Source: Panopea generosa
Lineage: Eukaryota; Mollusca; Bivalvia; Adapedonta; Hiatellidae
Length of the DNA: 64,000 nucleotides
Reading direction: 5' to 3'
Assembly: GCA_029582155.1 (NCBI GenBank)
Contig: CM055895.1
Coordinates: forward strand, 44,846,578 to 44,910,577
Shown: positions 46,327 to 57,182 of the stretch, piece after piece
How positions within the stretch are numbered: position 1 is the first letter of the stretch
Layout of the letters: the number at the start of each line of letters is the position of its first letter
Notes under the pieces: model-generated
What the model saw: the letters and a program-made list of their open reading frames with translations, nothing else
Told to the model about the DNA's origin: nothing
The model's database searches: none
Made by a program: the position numbers and the translations under genes

Positions 46327-47629
46327 TATCTTAAAGGGAATGTATCAGGATTTTTATAATAAAAAAAAATTTGCTATAATTATTTTTTCCAAATATCATG
46401 CCTATATATTCTCATTGACATCATATCGCCAAAAGGATAGATATTTAAACGTGCCAAAATAATGTATCTAAAAGGGCTTTCCTAACTTGGGCTACATGCA
46501 TAGGTTTGATTAAAATAGATTTCCCGCTTAGAATGGCAACATATTTTTTGACATATTAAATGAGTCACAGGATTTTAATTTGAATTGTTATACAGGTTTA
46601 CATGTAGTAAATATGTTTTCATCTGCTTTCTTTGATATCAAGATGGTATCAGCTTTATGTGATACCTAGATGGTATCTGCTTTCTGTGATATCAAGATGG
46701 TATTAGCTTTATGTGATAGCTAGATGGTATCTGCTTTCTGTGATATCAAGATGGTATCAGCTTTATGTGATGCCTAGATGGAATCTGCTTTCTGTTATAT
46801 CAAGAATATATCTGCTTTCTGTGATATCAAGATGATATCTGCTTTATGTGATACTAAAATGGTATCTGCCTTCATTTATACCAATATGATATCTGCTTCA
46901 GTGATATCAAGATGTATCTGCTTTCTGTGATACCAAGATGGTATCTGCTTCAGTGATATCATGATGGTATCTGCTTTCTGTGATATCAAGATGGTATCTG
47001 CTTCATTGATATCAAGATGGTATCTGTTTTCTGTGATACCAAGATGGTATCTGCTTTCTATGATACTAAGAATGTATCTGCTTTCTGTGATATAAAGATT
47101 GTATCTGCTTTATGTGATACCAAGATGGTAACTATTTTCTGTGATATCAAGACTATATCTACTTTCTTTGATACAAAGACGGTATCTGCTTTCTGTGATA
47201 CCAAAATGGTATTTGCTTTATGTGATACCAAGATGGTATCTGCTTTATGTGATACCAAGATGGTATATGCTTTCATTGATACCAATATTGTATTTGCTTT
47301 CAGTGATACCAAAATGGTATCTGCTTTCAGTGATACCAAGATGATAACTACTTTCTGTGATATCAAGATGGTATCTGCTTTCTGTGATATCAAAATGGTA
47401 TCTGCTTTCTGTGATACCAAAATAATGTGAAGGTCATTAAGCAGTATTTATGTGCTTTCAGTTTAAGAATGGTGTTTCATTTCAAGTTTACCACATTGAC
47501 TGAAATATCATTTTTGTCACATTTTGTATATTATAAAATGTTTTGTATCCATTTTAAAAATAATTTCATTTTTTAAGACATTTATAATACGTTTGGTCCT
47601 GATAATATTTATTTATTTATTACCTTTAA
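46327..47629. mobile_element. TIR element H carrying a minisatellite
   Basis: The left half (46331-46590) matches 22457 onward (TTAAAGGGAATGTATCAGGA, CATATTTTTTGACATATTAA). The right half (47460-47629) matches the end (TTTCAAGTTTACCAC, AATATCATTTTTGTCACATT, TTATTACCTTTAA). Between them lies the 27-bp array. Confidence 0.65.
46625..47430. repeat. 27-bp minisatellite
   Basis: About 29 units of GATATCAAGATGGTATCTGC plus TTTCTGT. It is open on both strands because the period is nine codons; not coding. Confidence 0.88.
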
Positions 47630-47765
47630 ACAACATTTCATATTCCATGTATGGAAATGGAGGACAGTACTGTACAGACACTTGGTCAAAAAGTCTCTGA
47701 TATCTTACATCGTGTGAGGATACACAGGGCATGACATTGTAAATAATGTAGTGTGACCCAGTTAT

Positions 47766-47975
47766 CCCTTTACTCCATGGATACGCGCTTTCCCGCACCT
47801 ATCACAGAAGGCCTTTGAAAACAGTGAAGGAAGAGTTCAGATTGCTCGTAACGAGCAATCTGAACACTTCCTGCACTGTTTTCCATTATGTCAGTTAATA
47901 TAAACATAGTTTACCCAATAATTCAAAAGCCTTCTATATTAGAGGTGTCCAAAGGTGTCTATATGAAGTAAAGGG
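47766..47975. mobile_element. TTAA MITE copy 5 (inverted, flanked by TTAT)
   Basis: Ends CCCTTTACTCCATGGATACG and GTCTATATGAAGTAAAGGG, with the central palindrome near 47835-47875. Both flanks read TTAT instead of TTAA. Confidence 0.8.
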
Positions 47976-48186
47976 TTATACCTGTATAGAAAAAAGCAGT
48001 TAAAGAGGCTTCGCCTATACATTTTATGTCCATGAAATGATCCAGCTGTACCTAGTGTGAAAGAAACCCGTGTAACTTGAAGAAATCGGAGCGTTTTCTA
48101 CAACAACACGTGTTACTTTCTAGAAATAAGTGTTTTAAAAGGTCGTCTATAAATAATTGTATTCATGACTGATTTTAGTGAAACCA

Positions 48187-48441
48187 GTTGTAGTTAGTTG
48201 TAGTTGTATGGTGTTAAGCATCGCTTTCAACAATTTTTCAGTCATATCGCAACGGTGTCTACTTGAGACAGTTTTCTAAGCGCTGTCACACTGGAGTATC
48301 ATGCCGCAGACACATGGTATGATACCCCACCCAGTCACATTATACTGACACTGGGCCGACCAGACCTAGAACTCACCTCTAAATGCTGAGCGTGAAGCGA
48401 GGAAGCTTCTAGTACCATTTTTAAAGTCTTTGGTATGACCC
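48187..48441 (-). mobile_element. 5'-truncated SINE family A with 11-bp target duplication
   Basis: The body and tail match 42352-42600, but it stops at GGTATGACC, so the tRNA head is missing. TAGTGAAACCA occurs directly on both sides (48176-48186 and 48442-48452), a target-site duplication from retrotransposition. Confidence 0.82.
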
Positions 48442-48452
48442 TAGTGAAACCA

Positions 48453-49325
48453 ATTCTGGATAGTTTCAGAACACATTCACTGATTACCGCTGTTATGCCA
48501 GCAGACCATGAGGCACTTCCTTATCAGTTGTTGCACATTCTGTTACCACTAGGTGGCGCTTACACACTGGCCTGTCCCCGAAACAAGTCAGGAGTACGGC
48601 AATGCTGTCTTTCTCTTCTGAAACGGTATTGAAACACACAATTTGTTCTTATTTAAGTGGTTTAGTGAATCCAAGAGATTGTGCCGTCCCTTTCAGAAAA
48701 CTTGTCATGGTCAGCAATATTAATAGAACCAAAAATGGTTTGCGACGAAGTTTATATGTTTGTTGAAATTCCTAAACTATAAACTATTTAGAAATGTATA
48801 TATTTTTATTAAAAGTGTATAGTGAAGTTTATTAACATTTATTTCAAGGAAATGTGAAATCTCAGACAATTTATGAGCATATTTCTATTAAAATAGTCCA
48901 TGCTTTCTAACGACCCAGCGTCAGATACCCGCGGGTGTCAATTCCCATACTTCCATCCATCACCCGTGGGAAATTATGGTAGCGCCACATCATTTTATTT
49001 CAACAAAAGAGAACAAAATACAGCTAATTTAATTAACAACGTCCTATCAAAATGTCATTTGCATGAAACTAGCGTTGTGATTGGATTACATTCCCTTCAT
49101 GAAATCATGAAGGAACCATCATATGGTTACATCTTGTCTTGGTAGAAATGATGAAAAGCTAGTGTTATATCCCATGGATGATAAATGAAGAGAATTGGAA
49201 TGGATAACATGTGGGTATCTGATGATACTAACCAACTCTGCACAACAATAACTAAAATTGTTTAGTCAGGTGTCTAAGCAAACAAATCAAACAGAGCTAG
49301 TGACGTCACCTTGGGAAATAAATTT
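48453..49325. other. TMC intron, two open frames not supported
   Basis: Open stretches at 48435-48632 and 48900-49145 are less AT-rich than their surroundings but show no recognisable domain or splice phase link. Left uncalled. Confidence 0.4.
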
Positions 49326-49790
49326 GTTGATGCAGAGACTGGTAGGTTGATGCAGAGACTGGAAGGTTGATGCAGAGACCAGTAGGTTGATGCAGAGACT
49401 GGTAGGTTGATGCAGAGACTGGAAGGTTGATGCAGAGACTGGAAGGTTGATGCAGAGACCAGTAGGTTGATGCAGAGACTGGTAGGTTGATGCAGAGACT
49501 GGAAGGTTGATGCAGAGACCAGTAGGTTGATGCAGAGACTGGTAGGTTGATGCAGAGACTGGTAGCTTGATGCAGAGACTGGTAGATTAATGCAGAGACT
49601 GGTAAGTTGATGCAGAGAGTGGTAGGTTGATGCAGATACTGGTTGTTTGATGCAGAGACTGGTAGGTTAATGCAGAGACTGGTAGGTTGATGCAGAAACT
49701 GGTTGGTTGATGCAGAGACTGGTAGATTGATGCAGAGACTGGTAGGTTGATGCAGAGACTGGTAGGTTGATCCAGAGAATGGTACCTGTA
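49326..49790. repeat. 20-bp minisatellite
   Basis: About 23 units of GTTGATGCAGAGACTGGTAG. Variants GGAAG and CCAGTAG recur in a three-unit rhythm in the left half, suggesting a 60-bp higher-order unit. Confidence 0.9.
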
Positions 49791-50169
49791 TTACCTGGTA
49801 TAGCTTGTGAATTAGTTCAACAGGTTAAACATCCTAATTTGTATGCTGGCAATCTTAACATCGGCTGTAACACTATCACAAATGGTCTAGTACCCGATAC
49901 ATCCATGGAGAATCAATATGTTTGATTGTTGATGCCACGACAGGGAGCATTATATTCAGTAGATAATAGCAATAAACTATGCAAGCCCATTTAACAATCA
50001 AACAAACCAGCAAATATTGATAAAACATTGAATAACTATCAATTTCTCCTTAATACAAATATTACCACTGTTATTGATAAAACTTTCTTTTCGTTTTGAG
50101 TATCTGCTGTTTTAATTACTGGTGTACAGTTACTGTGACTAAGATAAAGTTTGAAATAAGAAGTTGTTT
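49791..50169. other. TMC intron, no feature seen
   Basis: Nothing recognised. Confidence 0.45.
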
Positions 50170-50430
50170 TGTGTGGTGTTTAGCGTCACTTTCAACAATT
50201 TTTCAGTCATATTGTGATGGTGTCTACTGCCATTCTGAAATATCATGCCTCAGACACATGTTATGATACCCCACCCAGTCACATTGTACAGACAATGGGC
50301 TGACCAGATCAAACTACCCTCTAAATGCTGAGCACCAACTGAGGAAGCTTCTAGTATCATTTTTCAATTCTTTGGTATGACTTAGCCAGGGATCAAACCC
50401 ACAATCTCCCGCGTGTGAGGCAGACTTAGA
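50170..50430 (-). mobile_element. tRNA-derived SINE (family A), internal deletion
   Basis: GTGTGGTGTTTAGCGTCACT, CCCCACCCAGTCACATTGTA, GAGGAAGCTTCTAGTATCAT and GGGATCAAACCCACAATCTC. About 30 bp of the body is missing after GGTGTCTACTG. Confidence 0.78.
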
Positions 50431-50489
50431 ATAAAAAGTCTTATGAATGTGCTCAGTACAGTAAATATCTTTTAAATGTTTGGCTATAG

Positions 50490-50808
50490 TATTAGTTAAC
50501 ACATGTCAACTGAACAATGTGTTCAAAGCTGCAAACATTTAAGTTAATACATGTCAACTGAACAATGTGTTAGCTGCAAACATGAGCTAACACAAGTCAT
50601 TTGAACAATGTGTTAGCTGCAAACATTAGCTAACATATGTCAACTGAACAATTCGTAAGCTGCAAACATTAGCAAACACAAGTGAACTGAGCAATGTGTA
50701 AGCTGCAAACATTAGCTAACACAAGTCAACTGAACAATGTGTTAGCTGCAAACAGTAGCTAACACAAGTCATTTGAACAATGTGTTAGCTGCAAACATTA
50801 GCTGGGTT
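50490..50808. repeat. About 43-bp minisatellite with hairpin units
   Basis: About seven units of TAACACAAGTCAACTGAACA, ATGTGTTAGC and TGCAAACATTAGC. AGCTAACACA and TGTGTTAGCT are perfect 10-bp inverted arms in several units. Confidence 0.85.
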
Positions 50809-50917
50809 TTTGATCTGTTTGATTGTGTTCAAATATATGACTTAAAATTCAAGGGATTGCACCTATATAGTCAGATTATATTCATTTATAAATGGTGTTA
50901 GCTGTTGCCTCAAAGGG

Positions 50918-51120
50918 ACCTTCGTGGCTGAGTGGTCTAAGGCGCTGTCTCAAGATCACTTACCTGTCACTGCTGAGGTTGAGGGTTTGAGTCCTACTCA
51001 CTCCAGAAACTTTATATGAGAAAGTTTGCCAATAACTTGTGGAAGGATGATAGTTCTACTCAGATTCATTCAAAGGTCTTCCTCCACCAATAAAACTGGA
51101 TATGCCATATAAAACCTGAA
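50918..51120 (+). mobile_element. tRNA-Leu-like SINE (family B), best head
   Basis: A box in CGTGGCTGAGTGGTCTAAGG, then CGCTGTCTCAAGATC, and B box GAGGGTTTGAGTCC: the pattern of a class II (Leu/Ser-type) tRNA. The body ends ACTGGATATGCCATATAAAA, CCTGAAATGTG. Confidence 0.82.
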
Positions 51121-51217
51121 ATGTGTATATTTTTTGTTTTATAAAAAAGTCAACCTGTATGAAACTACCTCTCACTCTATAATGAAACAGCTCTCTCTCT
51201 CTCTATCTCTCCCACAG

Positions 51218-51320
51218 ACGGGCCAGTTCCCAGTCTTCTCCAAGTTCCCAGTCTTCTCCACTTTCCTGGATGACATTATCATCATCACCTGATTACCACC
51301 CACTCTTTGAGAATGTCTGA
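51218..51320 (+). CDS. Candidate alternative terminal exon, Ser-rich
   Basis: A very strong acceptor (a CTCTCTCTCTATCTCTCCCACAG-type pyrimidine tract) opens this stretch. In the phase set by either 37301 or 45936 it reads RASSQSSPSSQSSPLSWMTL, then a short tail and TGA at 51318. An 18-bp direct duplication gives SSQSSP twice. If used, it would end the protein before any membrane segment. I see no good donor inside it and no clear AATAAA nearby, so it may be a chance acceptor. Confidence 0.22.
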
Positions 51321-51884
51321 CAAATGTAGCATGCCTTCTCTATATTAGCATATTTTTAATTGACTAATTCACTATAACTGGCATACTTTTTATTAAACAC
51401 ACTAGATTTGGCATAATTTTTATTAAACACACTACAATTTGCATATTTTAATCAAACACACTAGAATTTGCATTTTGTTTTATTAAACACATTAAATTGT
51501 ACAAAACTTTAACATGTAGCCCACCCGACTCTTGAAAAGGACATGACCAGCAGCTCAAAACACTCATTAAAAAAAGAAGAGGAATTGTATTCTTTCGTTG
51601 TTCAAAATTTCCCCATATTAAAAGCTCTATTTGTGGAATATTTAGAACACAAAAAGGTTGATTCTCACCGCAACTGAACAGTAAGCCCATAATTCATAAA
51701 GCATCTGAAATCGAAAAAATTCACTATAAATCAGAATTTAAAAACTATTATGCTGATATTTTCATCAAATAGTAAGATGTGTCTTGAGCTGTTCATTATC
51801 CATGTATGTGTTTTATAGAAAATGTGATGACACAATAGAAACGGTAGCTAGACATTTCTGAGGTATAAATTGAAATAAGTTAAA
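51321..51884. other. TMC intron, short imperfect tandem
   Basis: GGCATAATTTTTATTAAACA and CACTAGAATTTGCAT phrases repeat about four times at 51376-51490 (about 32 bp). Nothing else. Confidence 0.5.
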
Positions 51885-52160
51885 AGAAATAGATCTATAT
51901 CAGGAATTTTTAAAATTAAAAAAACAACACTTTTTTTTCTCCAATATATCATGCCTAGAAAGAGTTTAAGTGTTATCTGTTTTTACAGAATGGTGATTTC
52001 ACTTCAAGTTTACCACTACAATTTAAATATCGATTTTGTCACGTTTTGTTGGATAATGTCAAGTACCAGAACATTCTGATTTTATTTATAAATGATAATG
52101 AGATGCCTTTTATCCATTCTAAAAATGATTTCATTTTTTCAGACATTTATGAATTTTTTT
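51885..52160. mobile_element. TIR element H, internally deleted copy
   Basis: AGATCTATATCAGGAATTTT, TTCACTTCAAGTTTACCACT, ATTTTGTCACGTTTTG and TTTTTTCAGACATTTATGAA. Confidence 0.6.
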
Positions 52161-52775
52161 TTAAAATCTGTTTTGTGGGTAAAATATTAAGCCACCAAGT
52201 AATCAGCTGGGCGCAAAGAAGCCACTTAAATACCTATTTGTTAGAGTGTCTGCCCATCCTGCGTCTTTCTGTCCAGAAAGGTTTCCCAAAAAGTATCCAA
52301 GCTAGATTTGGAAAACTTTGCATGTAAATAAAGTGTAATAATGAGATAATTTTTGTCATTTATTTTTTTCAGTCAGACAATAATTGTGGTTGCTATGGCA
52401 ACTTAATTGGTAAAATTACAGATATAACCTGGATCCTTTGGTCACACAAAAGTATCCAAGCTAGCAATTGTGGATGGTGGGCAAGAAGAAGATCATGCAC
52501 ATATTTTTATTTCTTTTCAGACTGACAAAAATTGCGGTTGCTATGGCAACAAAATTGGTAAACCAGTAAAGGATTATGTATTGCTTGCAATATTCCAGTG
52601 TCTTATTTAATGTATAATAGGTTCAGGGTATGGTTCAGAGAATTTTTGAAATTATTTGAGCTGAATCAAATCTCAGCTTGAGATGTTTATTAAAACCAGC
52701 CCCAGGATGCCTAAATTGAGTGACATATATTCCAATTTAAACATATATTTATCAATGTGTTTTTTATTATTTCAG
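52161..52775. other. TMC intron with a short direct repeat
   Basis: GGTTGCTATGGCAAC occurs twice (about 52388 and 52537), each after a TTTTTCAGNC.GAC segment, about 150 bp apart. No exon in phase was found. Confidence 0.4.
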
Positions 52776-52836
52776 AGACTTGTTGATGGGTGGTTCCGTC
52801 GTACTAAGTAAAACCTTCAAGATGAGGCTCAAAAAT
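52776..52836 (+). CDS. TMC exon before first membrane segment
   Basis: The acceptor is ATTATTTCAG and the donor GTAAGT. Only one frame is open: one base completes the previous codon, then DLLMGGSVVLSKTFKMRLKN, ending on a codon boundary. The two other frames hit stops, so the upstream exon must end with two bases of a codon, as both 37301 and 45936 do. It joins directly to KWNSLKISW at 55604. Confidence 0.75.
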
Positions 52837-52885
52837 GTAAGTACAGGCAAGCTAGAATGCCAGCAGTGGGAACTATATAATTATA

Positions 52886-53070
52886 AATGTTGTTGTTGTT
52901 GTATAGTGTTTAGCAACACTGTCAACAATTTTTCAGTCATATTGCAATGGTGTCTACTTGAGACAATATTCTCAGCACTGCCACATTTCTCAGACAGAGT
53001 GTTTGATACCCCACCCAGTCACATTATACTGACACTGGGCCAACCAGACATATATGCTGAGCGTACATGA
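52886..53070 (-). mobile_element. SINE family A, partial
   Basis: TGTTGTTGTTGTTGTATAGT, AGTCATATTGCAATGGTGTC and CACCCAGTCACATTATACTG. The tRNA-like head is absent. Confidence 0.75.
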
Positions 53071-53689
53071 AAAAATATCATCAGTCCAGTTTTGGATATC
53101 ATTTGTTATAGGTCCTAGTTGTTTGAACTTGTTTCACAAGTAAAACACAGTATAAAGTTTTGATGTTTGAACATCAGGACAACTGATTCCAGCAGGACAT
53201 GTATCTGTTTAATCCACTGATTTACAGACTTTTAAGTTCTATAGTCTGGCAGCTGGTGATAAACAGTAATATTGATATCTAAACATTCATGTTGTGTACC
53301 TAATCTTTATCAGTCTGTTCTGGGGATGATTCACAAGGGCAGTACATTCTAAATAGACAACCACATTGTATGAAATTGAAATCAGTTGTATAATGAATTA
53401 AAATGCGCTTTTAAAATTGAGTTAGTTTTTCAAGTCGACAAAGATCTGATGTTTGATGTACAGTCCCTTCCACTGATTTGCCTAAAAGTGTAGACTCTAT
53501 ACAATCATTTATTGGTTAAGTAAACAGTTTTATACTTCTGGAGTATTTATATTTGCTTGGTTTTGTAATTTACAATTTAAGTACGCATTTAAATTTTTTA
53601 ACCACACATTATGAATTATTGATACCAGATTTGCCCTAGTTACTGTCCTATTTTAAGAGTAGTATTTGTCCTAACTCTTCAAAGATTTT
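53071..53689. other. TMC intron, no feature seen
   Basis: Nothing recognised. Confidence 0.45.
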
Positions 53690-54335
53690 TTGATGGTACA
53701 TTAACACATTGGTACATGTAGCTACCTTATATTTTGATGGTACATCAACACATGGGCACAATCATGTAGCTACCTTATATTTTGATGGTACATTAACACA
53801 TGGGCACATGTAGTTACATTATATTTTGATGGTATATTAGCACATGGGCACATGTAGCTACATTATACTTTTATGGTACATTAACACATGGGCACATGTA
53901 GCTACCTTATATTTTGATGGAACATTAACACATGGGCACAGGTAGCTACATTATATTTTGATGGTACATTAACACATGGGCACATGTAGCTACCTTATAT
54001 TTTGATGGAACATTAACACATGGGCACATGTAGCTATATTATATTTTGATGGAACATTAACACATGGGCACATGTAGCTATATTATATTTTGATGTTACA
54101 TTAACACATGGGCACATGTAGCTATATTATATTTTGATGGAACATTAACACATGGGCACATTTAGCTATATTATATTTTGATGTTATATAAACACATCGG
54201 CACATGTAGCTACATTATATTTTGATGGTACATTAACACTTGGGCACATGTAGCTGTATTATATTTTGATGGAACATTAACACATGGGCACATGTAGCCA
54301 TATTATATTTTGATGTTACATTAACACATGGGCAA
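53690..54335. repeat. 44-bp minisatellite
   Basis: About 14 units of GATGGTACATTAACACATGG, GCACATGTAGCTACATTATA and TTTT. It passes directly into the 51-bp array. Confidence 0.88.
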
Positions 54336-55588
54336 CTACTGTTGTATGAAGTTAAATGCCATTCCATGTGCCGGTGTACATTGCAACTACAGTTGTATGA
54401 TGTTAAACGCCATAACATGTGCTGGCATACATTACAACTACAGTTGTATGATGTTAAATCCCATTCCATGTGCGGGCATACATTGCAATCAAGTTGTATG
54501 ATGTTAAACCCCATTCCATGTGCCGGTGTTTAACCCCATTCCATGTGCAGGCTTACATTGCAACTACATGTGCATGATGTTAAACCTCATTCCATGTGCC
54601 GGCTTACATTGCAACTACATGTGTATGATGTTTAACCCCATTCCATGTGCCAGCATACATTGCAACTGCATGTGCATGATGTTAAACCCCATTCCATGTG
54701 CCAGCATACATTGCAACTGCATGTGCATGATGTTAAACCCCATTCCATGTGCCAGCATACATTGCAACTGCATGTGTATGATGTTAAACCCCATTCCATG
54801 TGCCAGCATACATTGCAACTGCATGTGTATGATGTTAAACCCCATTCCATGTGCCAGCATACATTTCAACTGCATGTGTATGATGTTAAACCCCATTCCA
54901 TGTGCTGGCTTACATTGCAACTGCATGTGTATGATGTTAAACCCCATTCCATGAGCCAGCATACATTGCAACTACATGTGTATGATGTTAAACACCATTC
55001 CATGTGCTGGCTTACATTGCAACTGCATGTGTATGATGTTAAACCCCATTCCATGTGCTGGCTTACATTGCAACTGCATGTGTATGATGTTAACCCCATT
55101 CCATGTGCCAGCATACATTGCAACTGCATGTGTATGATGTTAAACCCCATTCCATGTGCTGGCTTACATTGCAACTGCATGTGTATGATGTTAAACCCCA
55201 TTCCATGTGCCAGCATACATTGCAACTACATGTGTATGATGTTAAACCCCATTCCATGTGCCAGCATACATTGCAACTGCATGTGTATGATGTTAAACCC
55301 CTTTCCATGTGCCAGCATACATTGCAACTGCATGTGTATGATGTTAAACCCCATTCCATGTGCCGGCTTACATTGCAACTGCATGTGTATGATGTTAAAC
55401 CCCATTCCCTGGCCGGCGTACATTGCAATTACAGTTGTATGAAGTTAAACCCCATTCCATGTGCCGGCGTTTAACCCCTTTTCCATGTGCCAGTGTACAT
55501 TGCAACTACAGTTGTATGATGTTAAACCCCATTCCATGTGCTGGCGTTTAACCCCTTTTCCATGTGCCAGCATACATTGCAACTATCT
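54336..55588. repeat. 51-bp minisatellite ending at a TMC acceptor
   Basis: About 24 units of CATACATTGCAACTGCATGT, GTATGATGTTAAACCCCATT and CCATGTGCCAG. Short units lacking the CATACATTGCAACT half occur at 54525 and 55465-55560. It stops 15 bp before the acceptor of the exon at 55604. Long frames on both strands come from the 17-codon period. Confidence 0.9.
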
Positions 55589-55603
55589 TGTTTTGCTCTT
55601 CAG

Positions 55604-55685
55604 AAATGGAACAGTTTGAAAATCAGCTGGAACGAGTTCACATACAGTCTGGAAGTGTGGAGGTCTTCCATCAAGAGAATAGAAG
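55604..55685 (+). CDS. TMC exon with LEVWRSSIKRIEG
   Basis: The acceptor is TTTTGCTCTTCAG and the donor GTATGG; phase 0 start, one base left over. It reads KWNSLKISWNEFTYSLEVWR then SSIKRIEG. The 'L.LW...LK.IEG.FGTGV.SYF' run across this exon and the next is the hallmark that leads into TM1 of TMC proteins. The 51-bp array sits immediately upstream. Confidence 0.9.
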
Positions 55686-55809
55686 GTATGGCAGACATGT
55701 GTACTGTATTTTAATGTAGTGTACCTGTACAATGTTTTGTTTGAATTTGAACATACTCAAAATCAGGTCCCGACTTTAAAGAGTAAACACTTGGCTCGCC
55801 TTTGAAGTT

Positions 55810-55945
55810 GAAAGTATTCAGGGGAGTATATCAGTAAAATCGTTAAAATAGTTGTCTTAACAAATAAAATTATTTTTACAATGAACAAAAAGCATGACAC
55901 TATCATTAATAAATAAAATCCAGATAGTTTGGTATAGATATTTAC
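55810..55945. mobile_element. TIR element H end fragment
   Basis: GGGGAGTATATCAGTAAAAT, AAAAAGCATGACACTATCAT and AATCCAGATAGTTTGGTATA. Confidence 0.5.
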
Positions 55946-57060
55946 TCTATGTATTGGAACAGCTACAAATAATTGATTGTTTTGCTGTCCAAATACATTT
56001 TAATTAAAAAAATAATTATTTTTTAGCTCACCTGAGCCAAAGGCTCACAGGTAAGCTTTTGTGATCGCCTAGTGTCTGTCGTCCATCGTCTGTCATCCAT
56101 CATTAACTTTTAGCTTTTAGCAGTCAGGTGAACGATATAGGGCCATCTAGGCCCTCTTGTTTACTTTCCCAATACATAGGATAAATTTTGTATAGTTTCA
56201 TCACAATACAAAAGAAACTTTTTCGATACTGTAATGCTTACTTTAGTGTAAACCAGTCTGGCTTTGAATAATATGTATTGGGACAGCAAAAAAAATTAGT
56301 TATTTGTTGCTGTCGCAATACATAGGGTAAATACAGTAAATTGATGACTGCAGCTTATTCCCATAACATTGTGAACATGAGCACAACTTTGATGGTTGGG
56401 TGCTATGATGATTGATGTTCATTTATATGGCAGACCCACCCTTTAAAACCGCCAGCATAGACATCTTGGTATGATAATTTAACCTATGCTAAATTCAGGT
56501 CTCACCACAAAGTTGACTTTTGTTCTAGGTTTGATATAAAATAATTAAGTTATTTCACTTATTAAACTCAGTAATATGCTCAATTTTGCACTTGAGTTTA
56601 AGTATAATAATGGACTTGAGTGTTTTAAGCTCACTGGGATGAAGTCTAAGGAGAGCTATTGTCATGACCCCGGCGTTGTCATCAGCATCGTCAGCATTGT
56701 CATCGATGTCGGCATCGTCTGTAGATACCCAGGTTAAACTTTTGTGTTTAAGTTTAAGTATCTATGCAATCACTTATTGGATGTGAATGAAACTTTGTAT
56801 GTGTGTTCACCATCATCAATGGAACAGACAAGAACCATAACTCTGGATTGCATTTTGGCACAGTTATGGCCCTTTTTGGACTTAGACACCCAGGGGCAAG
56901 CTTTGTTGTCTTCTGACAACTCTTGTTGTGAAACAAGGTCCTCAGCTCTTCTATTTTTTTTCTACACCTGCTTCAAATTGAATGAAATTGTATCTTTTTT
57001 CTTGCATGTGGTATCAGTTATTGTTTGTCAGATGTTGTAATATAACCTAATGCTAGCACA
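55946..57060. other. TMC intron with common dispersed fragments
   Basis: 56025-56165 holds TTAGCTCACCTGAGCCAAAG, GGCTCACAGGTAAGCTTTTG and a GTCGTCCATCGTC run, a repeat style common in molluscs. 56630-56960 holds a second one (GTCATGACCCCGGCGTTGTC, TCATCGATGTCGGCATCGTC). No exon. Confidence 0.5.
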
Positions 57061-57067
57061 TACTGCT

Positions 57068-57182
57068 TGTGTCTTGCTCAAGGACACCACACATATACAT
57101 GGTGGAGGAACTTATTTACGACCCCCACCCCCACCAACCCTGATCTTGGAGCAGATGCTCAACCACTGGACCATGCACTCCA
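57068..57182 (-). mobile_element. SINE family D fragment
   Basis: CTTGCTCAAGGACACCACAC, ACCCTGATCTTGGAGCAGAT and GCTCAACCACTGGACCATGC. A C-rich run (ACCCCCACCCCCACC) is inserted in the B-box region. Confidence 0.55.

Noticed and set aside
46950-47430. DTKMVSAFC-type nonapeptide repeat protein
   Set aside because: 27-bp array inside a non-coding TIR element; both strands open.
48900-49145. 81-codon open frame with more even base composition
   Set aside because: No recognisable domain, no splice phase link to TMC, and no regulatory signal; could be an old repeat fragment.
54233-55474. Open frames of up to 265 codons with regular Cys and His spacing, suggesting zinc fingers
   Set aside because: The 17-codon periodicity equals the 51-bp unit; the Cys/His spacing does not form a C2H2 pattern and several frames on both strands are open at once.
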